Source of the DNA: Tharpella sp964457755
GTDB lineage: Bacteria; Desulfobacterota; Anaeroferrophillalia; Anaeroferrophillales; Tharpellaceae
NCBI GenBank assembly: GCA_964457755.1
Contig: CAYWGC010000011.1
Coordinates: 10,301-74,300, forward strand
DNA length: 64,000 nt
Reading direction: 5' to 3'
The translations under genes were made by a program, and so were the position numbers. Positions 7,690 through 16,957 of this stretch are shown piece by piece (position 1 is the stretch's first letter; each line of letters opens with the position of its first letter). A model generated the notes under the pieces. That model saw nothing but the letters and a program-made list of their open reading frames with translations. It ran no database searches and was not told the origin of the DNA.

Positions 7690-10571
7690 CTGAAATCTTT
7701 AACTGCAGTTGCCGCGGAAGCGGTCCAGGAACTCTCGGGATACTCCTTCTGTAAGCGAAGTAAAAATTCATCTATAGAATCACCTTTGGAAAGGCCAATC
7801 TGACAACGCAATTGCCAATAAAGCAACTCTGCCACCTCCGTAACCGGAGCTAAAAGTGTGAGTTTAGCAAACCAGGCAGCCGCCGCAGCATAATTTTTCT
7901 CTTCGTATAACATACGGCCCAGCCGATAACCCAGAAGTAGACGCTGATCAACCTTGACTTTTTGCGGATACATAAAGGACAAGGTGACAGCTCGACGCAA
8001 GGCTTCTAAAGCTTCTCCTTGAGCATCGCTAAGGATTAGAAGGTCAGCCTCTAAAACCGCCATCTCAACCCGCTCTGCAATAGCTGCTTCAGGAATTTCT
8101 TCTTTAACGTTATCGAGCAACTCAAGAGCCTCACGCACCAGCCCCCGATGCTGCAGCAATCGCACTTTCAACAGCAACATCCGCGCCCGCCACTTTGGCG
8201 GCATTTTTTTTAGATTAAGAGCTCCAATAAAACTCTCGGCCTCGTCAAACCTCTCAAGCCCGAGCAAGAGATCGCCAATCCCCCAATTGATGATCAACTT
8301 CTGCTCAGGTGTAGGTTTAAGCTTTGTGACTTCCCGAAAGACCTCCAGAGCCCCATTCTCCAAGCCCTCTTTATGCAAAGCCTCACCAACCCACAAAAAT
8401 GGATAGACGGCTCCCGGACGCGAGAGAAAATCGTCGCTATATTCATGTTGCAACGCCACAATAGAGCCGTACTCCCCTTTTTTATAGAGCTCTTCGATCT
8501 CGGCAAAAATGGTTTTGCGCAAGGTTGTAAAGGTGACCTCTCTTAAACCCGGCTCAAGCCGCCGGGTCAACATATGACCCAATACCTGTCGCGCTTTTTC
8601 ATATTGATTTTGGCGAAAATAGAGTTGACCGAGGTTGAGTCTGACGATATCGGTAAATGGACTTTCAGGATGGCGGTCAATCAAATAACTGTAAGCCACC
8701 TCGCTGGCGAGTAAATCCGCATAAGCCTGATTGATCGGCACCAGCTTCTGGCGCACTTTGGGATCTTCTCCGAGGATAGCCATCTTCAGACGCGAGACGA
8801 TATCACCCTCACTGCCGGGATACTCTTTGACAACCGTCGAAAACATCAACATCGCTTCCGGCAGTTTCTTTTCTAAAACCAGAATTTCACCAATCTTGGC
8901 CAGGGCCTGGGGGGTGTTTTCATTCTCTGGAAAAAGATTGCGCATCGTTAAAAAATACTCTTTCGCCTCTGGATAACGCAACAACCTGTGATAAGCACTA
9001 CCCAGAAGGTAAAGCGAAAGCGGGTCACGCTGAAGAAAGTCGGGATCTTTTTCGAGTCCGACCCGATACTCATCCAGAGCCTGACGCGCATCCCCTAAAT
9101 AGGTTAGAGCGTTGGCTCGATAGTAGTGAGCATAAACTGAAAAACCGCCTTCAGGCTGACGTTTGAGTAAGTTTGAAAAATCATCGTAGGCATTCTGGTA
9201 GCGTTTTAAAGAAAAATTGAGGCGGGCTAAAGCAAAGTTGGCCGCCGCCGCAAAAGAGCTCTCCGGATAACGCTTTAATAGAGCCTTATAGACGCCGGCA
9301 GCCTCATAAAAAAACTCCATCTTCTCATAAAGCCTGGCAACCTGCAGGTAAGCCCAAGGGGCTTCTTGGTGATCTTCGTGTAACCGCACGGCACTCAGAA
9401 ACTCATCAATCACTTGAGCCAGACGATCACGATTACCGCCGCTGGCAATCGCTGCCTGTGCCCGAGCATCAAAACGTCGAAATTGGGCTGGGATATTGAG
9501 TAAGGTATCAGGAAAAGAGTCTACCAGTTGGCTGAAAAACTCTTCGGCGGCAACATAATCTTCCTCTTGGTAGGCTTTTAACCCCTGATCGAACAACTCC
9601 TGCCCTGGCGGGGGCTCAATGATTGTTGCCACTGACTCTGATTCAGCTTCGGAAACAGAACTTTCAGTCGGCAATAACAGCGCTGCTTCTTCTGCCCGAT
9701 CAACAACCGGTTGCGCTTCTTTTGGCGCAGCCACCGGCTCACTAGCTGAACTGCCGGCCGCCTCTGCGGCCGGCAGTTCAGCAATCGCTTCTGGAATGGG
9801 CGTTTCAGGTTTAGATTCAGGATCTACTTGCAATGAGGGCTCCGCAGGCTCAGAGCGAGAGTCAGAAGCAGATTTGAGGAGAGGAAGCGGCTGAGGCTTT
9901 TCTTGAACCGGAACAACCGTCGGCGGTAAAACCGAAACTGATTCCGGAGTAGTTTCGGTTTTACCGGGCTCACCTTCAGACCCGACCCTATCTGGTAATT
10001 CATTTTTTATTGTCGACTTAGACTCAGGATCAGATTCAGATTGGCCCTCAACTTCAGGCTCTGAAATACCAGGAGAGACAACTGCTACAGGCTTTTTGGG
10101 GAGAGAAGAAATTTTGGCTACGGACTCTGTCGCTTTGATATCAACCACACACATCGGCGGAGATTCAAAGAGTGACACTTTAAGGGTGTAACTATCGATT
10201 CTTAGATAGATTGCAATTTCAAGATATTGTTCCTTCTTACTGACATTGACCCCTTTAACCAGAGGATCATCTAACACTTTGACCGGTTGAGCTCCAAAAT
10301 TATTAAATTCAAAAAGTTTTATTATCAATTTACGATTTTCATGATCCTCTTCAGTCTCATAATAGCCGCCTTGGTTTAGCCGCATGACAACCCGACTGGA
10401 GTGCTTTTTTTTATCACTTCTCAGCTGGATTTTAAGCAGGTTCTTACGGTTACGCTCAACCGCCAAAGCCGCGTCGGCAACGACCATCGAAAAGAGAACG
10501 ACAACCAACAAAAAAAACCAGACGGCCCGGGAAATATCCGGTTGCAAGCCGATTTTCCCCAAATCCTTCAC
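7659..10571 (-). CDS. Envelope AMIN-like/TPR protein
   Basis: 970 aa starting at GTG 10571, which is preceded by GAGGAGG at good spacing and overlaps the upstream stop by 4 bp. A membrane or signal segment spans ~residues 15-38 (VWFFLLVVVLFSMVV). Residues ~45-148 resemble an AMIN domain, the beta-sandwich that binds peptidoglycan or secretin-type partners. Residues ~150-325 are a Pro/Glu/Ser-rich linker. Residues ~325-960 are a long array of tetratricopeptide-like repeats (for example YQEEDYVAAEEFFSQLVDSF and FYEAAGVYKALLKRYPES), typical of periplasmic assembly scaffolds. It sits between two sigma-54 activators in one tightly overlapping operon, suggesting a role tied to an envelope machine such as pili or flagella, though no such structural gene is in the window. 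The target is unknown. Confidence 0.82.
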   Translation of the reverse strand: MKDLGKIGLQPDISRAVWFFLLVVVLFSMVVADAALAVERNRKNLLKIQLRSDKKKHSSRVVMRLNQGGYYETEEDHENRKLIIKLFEFNNFGAQPVKVLDDPLVKGVNVSKKEQYLEIAIYLRIDSYTLKVSLFESPPMCVVDIKATESVAKISSLPKKPVAVVSPGISEPEVEGQSESDPESKSTIKNELPDRVGSEGEPGKTETTPESVSVLPPTVVPVQEKPQPLPLLKSASDSRSEPAEPSLQVDPESKPETPIPEAIAELPAAEAAGSSASEPVAAPKEAQPVVDRAEEAALLLPTESSVSEAESESVATIIEPPPGQELFDQGLKAYQEEDYVAAEEFFSQLVDSFPDTLLNIPAQFRRFDARAQAAIASGGNRDRLAQVIDEFLSAVRLHEDHQEAPWAYLQVARLYEKMEFFYEAAGVYKALLKRYPESSFAAAANFALARLNFSLKRYQNAYDDFSNLLKRQPEGGFSVYAHYYRANALTYLGDARQALDEYRVGLEKDPDFLQRDPLSLYLLGSAYHRLLRYPEAKEYFLTMRNLFPENENTPQALAKIGEILVLEKKLPEAMLMFSTVVKEYPGSEGDIVSRLKMAILGEDPKVRQKLVPINQAYADLLASEVAYSYLIDRHPESPFTDIVRLNLGQLYFRQNQYEKARQVLGHMLTRRLEPGLREVTFTTLRKTIFAEIEELYKKGEYGSIVALQHEYSDDFLSRPGAVYPFLWVGEALHKEGLENGALEVFREVTKLKPTPEQKLIINWGIGDLLLGLERFDEAESFIGALNLKKMPPKWRARMLLLKVRLLQHRGLVREALELLDNVKEEIPEAAIAERVEMAVLEADLLILSDAQGEALEALRRAVTLSFMYPQKVKVDQRLLLGYRLGRMLYEEKNYAAAAAWFAKLTLLAPVTEVAELLYWQLRCQIGLSKGDSIDEFLLRLQKEYPESSWTASAATAVKDFRWQQESRSLK

Positions 10572-11986
10572 GAAGCATCCTCCTCTAGTTGATTGCGGCG
10601 AATCTTCTCAATCAAAGTTGTTCGATTTATCTGCAACAATCGGGCGGCCTGCTCTTTAACCCCGTGCGTACGCTTTAAGGCTTCAGCGATCAACTCTTTT
10701 TCGAGTCGCGTTACTTCGGATTTTAAGGAGATGCCTGCCGCTGGCAGTGCGACGGAGGCTGGCGTTTGCGAAAGTTCACCCACCCCTGAAACAGCACTTT
10801 CGGTCTGGAAAAGTTTCTCCGGCAGATCAAGCGGCATGATCCAGCCTCCCGGATTCATCACCGCGGCTCGTTCAATCACATTTTCAAGCTCTCTGACATT
10901 TCCCGGCCAGCTATAATTTTCCAGCAACCAGGAAGCTTCCGGCGTGATTCCCAAAACCTGTTCGGCGCCCTCAAAACCAGCATTGAAACGGCCCAGAAAA
11001 AACTCGGCCAAGCCAATAATATCATCTGGCCGATCCCGCAAAGAAGGCAGTGTCAGGGGCACCACATTAAGACGGTAATAGAGATCTTCACGAAATTTTT
11101 CACTGACAATATCTTTTTCAAGGTCGCGATTGGTTGCTGAAACAATACGTACATCAACCCGTTTAGGTTCTTTACGCCAGCCTAAAGGCTCAATCGTTTT
11201 TTCCTGTAACAGGCGCAGGATCTTAACCTGTAAAAGAGGCTCCATATCACCAATTTCATCGAGAAAAACAGTGCCGCCTTCCGCCATTTCAATCCGCCCG
11301 ATACGGTCACTATGAGCCCCGGTAAAAGCCCCTTTGACATAACCAAAAAGTTCCGATTCGAGAAGATCTCGCGGGATCGCGCCACAATTAACCGGCACAA
11401 AAGGTTTCTGGCTACGCCGCCCCAGACTATGCAGAGCCCTGGCAGCCAACTCTTTACCGGTTCCACTTTCACCGCGAATCAGCACACTGCTGTCGGCTGG
11501 AGCCACTTTAAGAAGTTGGCGATAGACCTCCTTCATGGGCCCAGAAGCCCCTATAAATCCGCAAAACCCCTCGGTAAACAAAATTTCATCTGTCGGCAAG
11601 GTGCTGCCAAATTCACTTGAGTAGCGATTCCCACCTAAACATTGCTCAATTACCCGACTGGTTGCAGATTTTCTTAAGGGCGTAAAAAGATAGCTGTCGG
11701 CCCCGCTCTGGAGGGCCCGACGCACTGCTGCCAAGGCCTCAGGACGACAGATTGCAATCACCGGAAAGCTCTCTAAAGCGGCTTCCTTCAAATTGACAAG
11801 GGAGTGACACCAGGAGGCATCACCGTCCTCGCGACAATCAACTAAGGCAAAGGCAATATTATTCGAAAAAGATTCTGCTCTTTCAAACTGCGGCAGGATC
11901 TGCAGACAGACCTCAGCCGGAAGTGCTTTGGCAAGGTCTGCAGACAACTTTTCGCTTTCAGTTAAAAGTAAACAGGAAGATGGCAT
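10568..11986 (-). CDS. Sigma-54-dependent Fis-family activator with degenerate receiver
   Basis: 472 aa. The N-terminal ~120 residues have receiver topology with Asp50 (FALVDCREDGD) but lack the paired acidic residues (strand 1 reads LLLTESE) and the conserved Lys (SYLFTPLRK). The AAA+ domain has Walker A GESGTGKE at 172-179, GAFTGA at 219-224 and Walker B VFLDEIGD. The C-terminal helix-turn-helix (HGVKEQAARLLQINRTTLIEKI) is Fis-like. It is the first gene of a three-gene operon with the AMIN-TPR protein and a second activator; the stop overlaps the next start. No histidine kinase is adjacent, so control may come through a partner protein or another input. The regulated promoters cannot be named from this sequence. 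Confidence 0.9.
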   Translation of the reverse strand: MPSSCLLLTESEKLSADLAKALPAEVCLQILPQFERAESFSNNIAFALVDCREDGDASWCHSLVNLKEAALESFPVIAICRPEALAAVRRALQSGADSYLFTPLRKSATSRVIEQCLGGNRYSSEFGSTLPTDEILFTEGFCGFIGASGPMKEVYRQLLKVAPADSSVLIRGESGTGKELAARALHSLGRRSQKPFVPVNCGAIPRDLLESELFGYVKGAFTGAHSDRIGRIEMAEGGTVFLDEIGDMEPLLQVKILRLLQEKTIEPLGWRKEPKRVDVRIVSATNRDLEKDIVSEKFREDLYYRLNVVPLTLPSLRDRPDDIIGLAEFFLGRFNAGFEGAEQVLGITPEASWLLENYSWPGNVRELENVIERAAVMNPGGWIMPLDLPEKLFQTESAVSGVGELSQTPASVALPAAGISLKSEVTRLEKELIAEALKRTHGVKEQAARLLQINRTTLIEKIRRNQLEEDAS

Positions 11987-12074
11987 AAAAACCTAAACAG
12001 AGCTAAGCGATCATCTAGAAAAAAATACGCCTATCAATAACCCAGAAAGAGAAAAAAACAAGTAGATGAAGCAA

Positions 12075-13085
12075 TCAAAAAATCCCGGCAACTGGAGTTC
12101 GACAAACCGGGCAGGACTTATCTGAAATTTTATTTTCAACAACCTTAAAGCCATAGCGCTCAATCAAGACTTCACCGCAGTGATGACAATTGGTATTCTC
12201 CCCACCAATCCCGGGACGATTACCTTCAAAAACGTAGCGCAAACCCGCCTCAAGACCGATATCGCGAGCTTTTTTGAGGGTCTCTGGTGAAGTCGGCGGT
12301 ACTCCAGTTAAACGGTAGGTAGGAAAAAAACCGGTAACATGCCAGGGGATAGAGGGGGATATGGAGACCAGAAAACGGGCCAACTCTTTAAGTTCCGATT
12401 GATTGTCATTATAACCGGGAATCAACAGAGTGGTCACCTCAACCCAGATCCCATGCTCGATAAAGTCACTGATGGTCTCAAGGACCGGAGTCATACTGGC
12501 GGCCCCGCAAATCCGACGATAAAAACTGTCCGACCAGGCTTTAAGATCAATATTGGCTCCCTGGATAAGGGGGTACAAACGACACCGTCCCGCCGCCGTC
12601 AAATAGCCATTACTGACCATTAAGTTAAGCAACCCCTGCTCTTTTGCCAAAGCCGCGGTAGCGCACATCAATTCGAAATAGATCGTCGGTTCAGTGTAAG
12701 TATAAGCAATCGATCGACAACCCGTGGCCAGAGCTTCTCGCACCAACTCCGAGGCTTTAACACGATGCCCGGACAAGCCTTTTCCATTTTGCGGCATTTG
12801 TGAAATCTCATGATTCTGGCAATGACGACAGCGAAAGTTGCAACCGGGGGCCGCCAGAGAATAGCTTTTAGAGCCCGGCAAAACATGGTACAAAGGCTTT
12901 TTCTCGATCGGATCAACATGCGTGGCAACCACGAGATCAGCAACCAGCGTATAGAGGGTGCCCTCCCGATTCCGACGAACGCCGCAAATGCCAGTCTGCC
13001 CCGAACGCAAACGACAGAGATGGGCACAGAGATCACAACGCACCCGATTTTCCGGTAATCTGGTATAAAGTTCCGCTTCACGCAT
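12075..13085 (-). CDS. amrS: AmmeMemoRadiSam-type radical SAM enzyme (AmrS-like)
   Basis: 336 aa from ATG 13085; AGGAGGT lies 5 nt upstream of this codon, and the ATG at 13088 is too close to it. The radical SAM cluster motif is CNFRCRHC (CxxxCxxC, about residues 82-89), following a Cys-rich N-terminus (CDLCAHLC..GICG) usual for this family. The C-terminal ~45 residues carry two more CxxC pairs (CHHC and CPVC), probably a zinc-ribbon tail. Family members accompany Memo-like and AMMECR1-like proteins; neither partner is in this window. The substrate is not established to my knowledge. It is transcribed alone, divergent from purH. Family assignment is confident, function open. Confidence 0.85.
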   Translation of the reverse strand: MREAELYTRLPENRVRCDLCAHLCRLRSGQTGICGVRRNREGTLYTLVADLVVATHVDPIEKKPLYHVLPGSKSYSLAAPGCNFRCRHCQNHEISQMPQNGKGLSGHRVKASELVREALATGCRSIAYTYTEPTIYFELMCATAALAKEQGLLNLMVSNGYLTAAGRCRLYPLIQGANIDLKAWSDSFYRRICGAASMTPVLETISDFIEHGIWVEVTTLLIPGYNDNQSELKELARFLVSISPSIPWHVTGFFPTYRLTGVPPTSPETLKKARDIGLEAGLRYVFEGNRPGIGGENTNCHHCGEVLIERYGFKVVENKISDKSCPVCRTPVAGIF

Positions 13086-13180
13086 CATTTACCTCCTGTT
13101 AAAAACAACTTTTAAATACACTACTAAATTGATTTCGCATAGACCCAAATTTTTATCCCTTATGGAAGTTGACACTAAAA

Positions 13181-13205
13181 GGGCAGAACCTTAATGGTTC
13201 TGCCC
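13181..13205. other. Perfect 10-bp hairpin in the amrS-purH divergent spacer
   Basis: GGGCAGAACC (13181-13190) and GGTTCTGCCC (13196-13205) flank a 5-nt loop TTAAT. No T-run follows on the plus strand. It lies ~155 bp before the purH start and ~95 bp upstream of the amrS start, so it is neither gene's terminator; it could be a repressor operator or a leader structure. I see no other clear feature in the 277-bp spacer. Confidence 0.4.
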
Positions 13206-13362
13206 TAAGAGACCCGACTTTACAAAAAGGTATCATTTTCAACAAACAGACAACTAAATCTAACCTGTAATCAAATTTTCATTGCATTTTTGGCGTTGGT
13301 TGGGTATTTCATCTTTTTCGCTTTTTTTTCACGAATCCTCAACTGCATCTTAAGGAAAATTT

Positions 13363-14940
13363 ATGGCTACTATCAAACAAGCTCTGATCAGCGTCTCCGA
13401 CAAAGCCGGCATCGTCGAATTCTCACAGCAATTGATCGCTTTAGGGGTGCGTATTCTTTCGACCGGCGGCACGGCTAAACTTTTGCGCGAAAACGGCCTG
13501 AAAGTCGTTGAAGTTTCTGACTACACCGGTTTTCCCGAGATGCTGGACGGGCGCGTCAAAACCCTGCATCCCAAAATTCATGGCGGTCTCTTAGGACGCC
13601 GTGACCTGCCCGAGCATGTCGCAAAAATGGCTGAGCACAACATCGAAGCGATCGACCTGGTGGTCGTCAACCTCTACCCCTTTGCTGAGACCATCGCCAA
13701 ACCTGATTGTGAGTTTGCCGACGCCATTGAGAATATTGATATCGGGGGGCCGACGATGCTGCGCTCCGCCGCAAAAAACTATGGCGCGGTTACGGTAATC
13801 ATTGAGCCTGGTGACTACGCCCCGATCATCGCTGAAATGCAAGCTCACAATGGTGCCGTCGGCCCGGAAACCAATTTCACTCTGGCTAAAAAAGTTTTCC
13901 AGTCAACGGCGGCCTACGATGCTGCTATTGCCAACTACCTGGGCCGTTTTCCGCGCCCAGATGCCCACCAATTAGAGCAATATTTTCTACCTGAGACCTT
14001 CACCTGGCAGGGAACCAAGGCGCAGGATCTGCGCTACGGCGAAAACCCTAACCAGCGCGCGGCTTTCTATAAAGATCCAGAGATCAATGAACCCTGTATC
14101 AGTAATGCTGTCCAACTCCAGGGCAAAGAGCTCTCCTTTAATAATATTTTAGACAGCAATGCCGCCTTTGAATTGGTCAAAGAGTTTACGGAACCGGCGG
14201 CCGTCTTCATCAAGCACACCAACCCTTGCGGGGCTGCCACCTCAACCTCGAAAACTATGGCAGAAATCATAAAAAGGGCCCGGGCCTGCGACCCAATTTC
14301 CGCTTTTGGCGGCATCGTCGCCTTAAACCAGGAGGTCGACAAGGAGAGTGCCGAGATTCTGAGCGAAACTTTCCTGGAAGCGATCATTGCTCCGGGATTC
14401 TCGGCGGAAGCCCGTGATACTCTGGCCGGTAAAACTGCATTACGTCTGCTCGAAGCCCCCCTTCTGGATGATTTTCAGGCAAGTGGCCTTGAGCTTAAAA
14501 AAGTTGTCGGTGGTTTCCTCCTGCAAGAACGCGATCTCAAGGAGGCCTCAAGCGACAGCTGGCTAACTGTCAGCGAGCGTGAACCTACAGAAAAAGAGTT
14601 TGCAACCCTGCAGTTCGCCTGGAAAATCTGTAAACATGTCAAATCCAACGCCATTGTTCTGGCTGACGATAACCGTCTGGTCGGGGTTGGAGCCGGCCAG
14701 ATGAGCCGCATTGATTCAGTCAATATTTCGGTCATGAAAGCACAGGTACCAACCGCTGGTTCAGTCCTGGCGTCCGATGCCTTCTTCCCCTTTCGTGACG
14801 GCATCGATGCGGCTGCCAAAGCTGGCGTGACCGCAATCATTCAACCCGGCGGCTCCAATCGCGATGACGAAGCCATCGCCGCCGCCAACGAACATAATAT
14901 GGTTATGATATTCACCGGCAACCGCCATTTCAAGCATTAA
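13363..14940 (+). CDS. purH: Bifunctional AICAR formyltransferase / IMP cyclohydrolase
   Basis: 525 aa, the usual PurH length. It performs the last two steps of IMP synthesis: formylation of AICAR with 10-formyl-THF, then ring closure. The N-terminal cyclohydrolase (MGS-like) domain has ALISVSDKAGIVEF and LDGRVKTLHPKIHGG. The C-terminal transformylase domain has DLRYGENPNQRAAFY, the FIKHTNPCGAA motif and SDAFFPFRDGID. AAGGA precedes the ATG at good spacing. It heads a plus-strand run with purD and purE, separated from purD by a ~120-bp spacer holding a GGGGACAGA hairpin. Cytoplasmic; assignment secure. Confidence 0.97.
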   Translation: MATIKQALISVSDKAGIVEFSQQLIALGVRILSTGGTAKLLRENGLKVVEVSDYTGFPEMLDGRVKTLHPKIHGGLLGRRDLPEHVAKMAEHNIEAIDLVVVNLYPFAETIAKPDCEFADAIENIDIGGPTMLRSAAKNYGAVTVIIEPGDYAPIIAEMQAHNGAVGPETNFTLAKKVFQSTAAYDAAIANYLGRFPRPDAHQLEQYFLPETFTWQGTKAQDLRYGENPNQRAAFYKDPEINEPCISNAVQLQGKELSFNNILDSNAAFELVKEFTEPAAVFIKHTNPCGAATSTSKTMAEIIKRARACDPISAFGGIVALNQEVDKESAEILSETFLEAIIAPGFSAEARDTLAGKTALRLLEAPLLDDFQASGLELKKVVGGFLLQERDLKEASSDSWLTVSEREPTEKEFATLQFAWKICKHVKSNAIVLADDNRLVGVGAGQMSRIDSVNISVMKAQVPTAGSVLASDAFFPFRDGIDAAAKAGVTAIIQPGGSNRDDEAIAAANEHNMVMIFTGNRHFKH

Positions 14941-14974
14941 ACATTTAAGAAATATTTCCACTCCTCCGCAATGC

Positions 14975-15030
14975 GGGGACAGATCTTTAGCTCTGTCCCC
15001 CACGCGAAGCAGGGCGAAGCAAAGCAACAA
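14975..15030. repeat. Dispersed intergenic repeat: GGGGACAGA hairpin plus GCTTCGCCCT box (copy 2)
   Basis: GGGGACAGA (14975-14983) pairs with TCTGTCCCC (14992-15000), a 9-bp stem with an 8-nt loop. It is followed by an inverted CTTTGCTTCGCCCT box (gggcgaagcaaag, about 15013-15025). The same box and GGGG-type hairpin parts recur near 6083-6214, 16354-16427 and 29217-29294. Confidence 0.5.
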
Positions 15031-15059
15031 ATTGCCATCATTGGCTTAGGAGAGAGTAA

Positions 15060-16337
15060 ATGAAAATTTTAGTGGTCGGCGGCGGTGGCCGTGAACATGC
15101 TTTGATCTGGAAACTTTCGCAAAGCAACAAAATTGAACAGATCTTCTGCGCCCCGGGTAATGCCGGGATTGCCTCTTTAGCAACCTGTGTACCGATCGAG
15201 TCCAATGACATTGAACGTCTGGTCGAGTTTGCTCGCAATGAAAACATTGAGCTGACAATTGTCGGTCCTGAAGATCCTCTGGTCGCCGGAATCGTCGATG
15301 CTTTTGAAGCCGCCGAATTAAGAATTTTCGGGCCCAACCGGGCGGCAGCCGAGATCGAAGGCAGCAAGACCTTCTGCAAAAATCTCCTGAAAAAATACGA
15401 GATCCCAACTGGAAACTCAGCTTCGTTTGACAACCTTGATGATGCCATTGAATACGTCTACAAAAAAGGTGCACCGATTGTTGTTAAAGCTGATGGTTTG
15501 GCCGCTGGAAAAGGGGTTGTGGTCGCCCAGACCGTCGAAGAAGCCGAAGATGCGATCAACAAAATCATGCGGCGAAGAGCCTTCGGTGATGCCGGCAAAG
15601 AGGTTATTATCGAGGAATTTCTCGAAGGAGAAGAGGCCTCTTTCCTGGTCTTTACGGATGGCGATATTGTCGTTCCGATGGTCACCTCGCAAGATCATAA
15701 ACCAGTTTTTGACGACGATAAGGGCCCCAACACCGGCGGCATGGGAGCCTACTCGCCAGCCCCGGTGATCTCGGAAGGACTGTTCCGCCGGATCATGAAT
15801 GACATCATGATCCCCACCGTCAAAGCGATGGCTGCTGAAGGCTGCAAATATCGCGGCATTCTCTACGCCGGACTGATGATCAAAGATGGTATTCCCAAGG
15901 TCCTTGAATTTAACGCCCGCTTTGGTGACCCGGAAACGCAACCCATTCTCATGCGTTTAAAAAGTGATCTCCTGCCTATCCTTGAAGCCTGCATCTCCGG
16001 CCATCTCGCCAAAACGATTGTCGAATGGGATGAACGACCGACTGTCTGCGTAGCTATGGCCTCTGGAGGGTACCCTGGAAAATATGAAAATGGCCAATTG
16101 ATCTCCGGCCTCAATCTTGCCGGCCGCCTTAAAGAGGTAATGGTCTTTCATGCCGGTACGGCCAAAAATGAGAACGACAAAATCGTTACCAACGGCGGCC
16201 GGGTTTTAGGAGTTACGGCAATCGGTGACGACATTCCTCACGCTATTGAAAAAGCCTACCACGCAGTCTCAAAAATAGACTGGGAAGGGGCCCATTTCCG
16301 CAAGGATATCGGCCGCAAAGCTTTAAAAAGGATCTAA
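15060..16337 (+). CDS. purD: Phosphoribosylamine-glycine ligase (GAR synthetase)
   Basis: 425 aa, normal for PurD. It joins 5-phosphoribosylamine and glycine with ATP, the second step of purine synthesis. The N-terminal nucleotide-fold motif is LVVGGGGREHALIWKL. An ATP-grasp core follows, with PIVVKADGLAAGKGVVVA, EEFLEGEEASF and, near the metal site, VLEFNARFGDPETQPIL. AGGAGAG sits just upstream of the ATG. It lies between purH and purE on the same strand and is likely part of the same transcription unit. Cytoplasmic. No unusual features. Confidence 0.97.
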   Translation: MKILVVGGGGREHALIWKLSQSNKIEQIFCAPGNAGIASLATCVPIESNDIERLVEFARNENIELTIVGPEDPLVAGIVDAFEAAELRIFGPNRAAAEIEGSKTFCKNLLKKYEIPTGNSASFDNLDDAIEYVYKKGAPIVVKADGLAAGKGVVVAQTVEEAEDAINKIMRRRAFGDAGKEVIIEEFLEGEEASFLVFTDGDIVVPMVTSQDHKPVFDDDKGPNTGGMGAYSPAPVISEGLFRRIMNDIMIPTVKAMAAEGCKYRGILYAGLMIKDGIPKVLEFNARFGDPETQPILMRLKSDLLPILEACISGHLAKTIVEWDERPTVCVAMASGGYPGKYENGQLISGLNLAGRLKEVMVFHAGTAKNENDKIVTNGGRVLGVTAIGDDIPHAIEKAYHAVSKIDWEGAHFRKDIGRKALKRI

Positions 16338-16353
16338 TTGCCAGAGAGCAGTC

Positions 16354-16427
16354 CAGAACTTTGCTTCGCCCTCTGTAACCAGGACCAGAACTAATGGTCT
16401 GGCCCCACATCGAGACAATTCGAACAC
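16354..16427. repeat. Dispersed intergenic repeat (copy 3) between purD and purE
   Basis: It contains GAACTTTGCTTCGCCCTC, shared with the spacer near 29224, then a small hairpin (CCAGGACCA with TGGTCTGG), then CCCCACATCGAGACA, shared with the element near 6191. It occupies almost the whole purD-purE gap, so it would be transcribed within the pur operon. Confidence 0.5.
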
Positions 16428-16441
16428 GGGAGTTTTACAAA

Positions 16442-16957
16442 ATGCCGAAACAAATCGACATCCTCATTCTCATGGGCAGTGACTCCGACTGGAAGGTTAT
16501 GAGCGAAACTGCAACGGTTCTTGAATTTTTTGGAGTTCCCCATGAAGCTCGGGTGTCTTCGGCCCACCGAACTCCAGAGCGCACCTTGCAGATCGTTAGA
16601 GAAGCTGAAAAAAAAGGCTGCAAAGTGATTGTCGCCGGAGCTGGTGCCGCCGCCCATCTGGCTGGTGTCGTTGCCGGCCATACCCTGCTCCCGGTCATCG
16701 GCATTCCCTTAAGTTCAACCGCCCTGCAGGGTATTGATGCTCTGCTGGCCACAGTCCAGATGCCGGCCGGAATTCCGGTTGCAAGCATGGCTATCGGCAA
16801 GGCCGGAGCCACCAATGCAGCCCTTTTTGCCCTGCAGATATTAGCTTCAGGAAACCCCAGGATAGCAAAACAGCTCTCCGATTACCGCCGGGATATGACC
16901 CAAAAAGTCGAAGATAAAGATAAACGCCTTCAGGAACGTCGCCAGCAGAAAAGATGA
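16442..16957 (+). CDS. purE: N5-carboxyaminoimidazole ribonucleotide mutase (class I PurE)
   Basis: 171 aa from ATG 16442, chosen because GGGAG precedes it and the family begins right there; an upstream in-frame ATG at 16394 falls in repeat DNA. PurE moves the carboxylate of N5-CAIR to give CAIR in purine synthesis. Visible motifs are ILMGSDSDWKVM, SSAHRTP and the GAGAAAHLAGVVAGHT loop, all of the class I (mutase) type. A purK partner is not in the window. The stop overlaps the next gene by 4 bp, suggesting translational coupling. A lysine/arginine-rich tail of ~15 residues ends the protein. Confidence 0.95.
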   Translation: MPKQIDILILMGSDSDWKVMSETATVLEFFGVPHEARVSSAHRTPERTLQIVREAEKKGCKVIVAGAGAAAHLAGVVAGHTLLPVIGIPLSSTALQGIDALLATVQMPAGIPVASMAIGKAGATNAALFALQILASGNPRIAKQLSDYRRDMTQKVEDKDKRLQERRQQKR

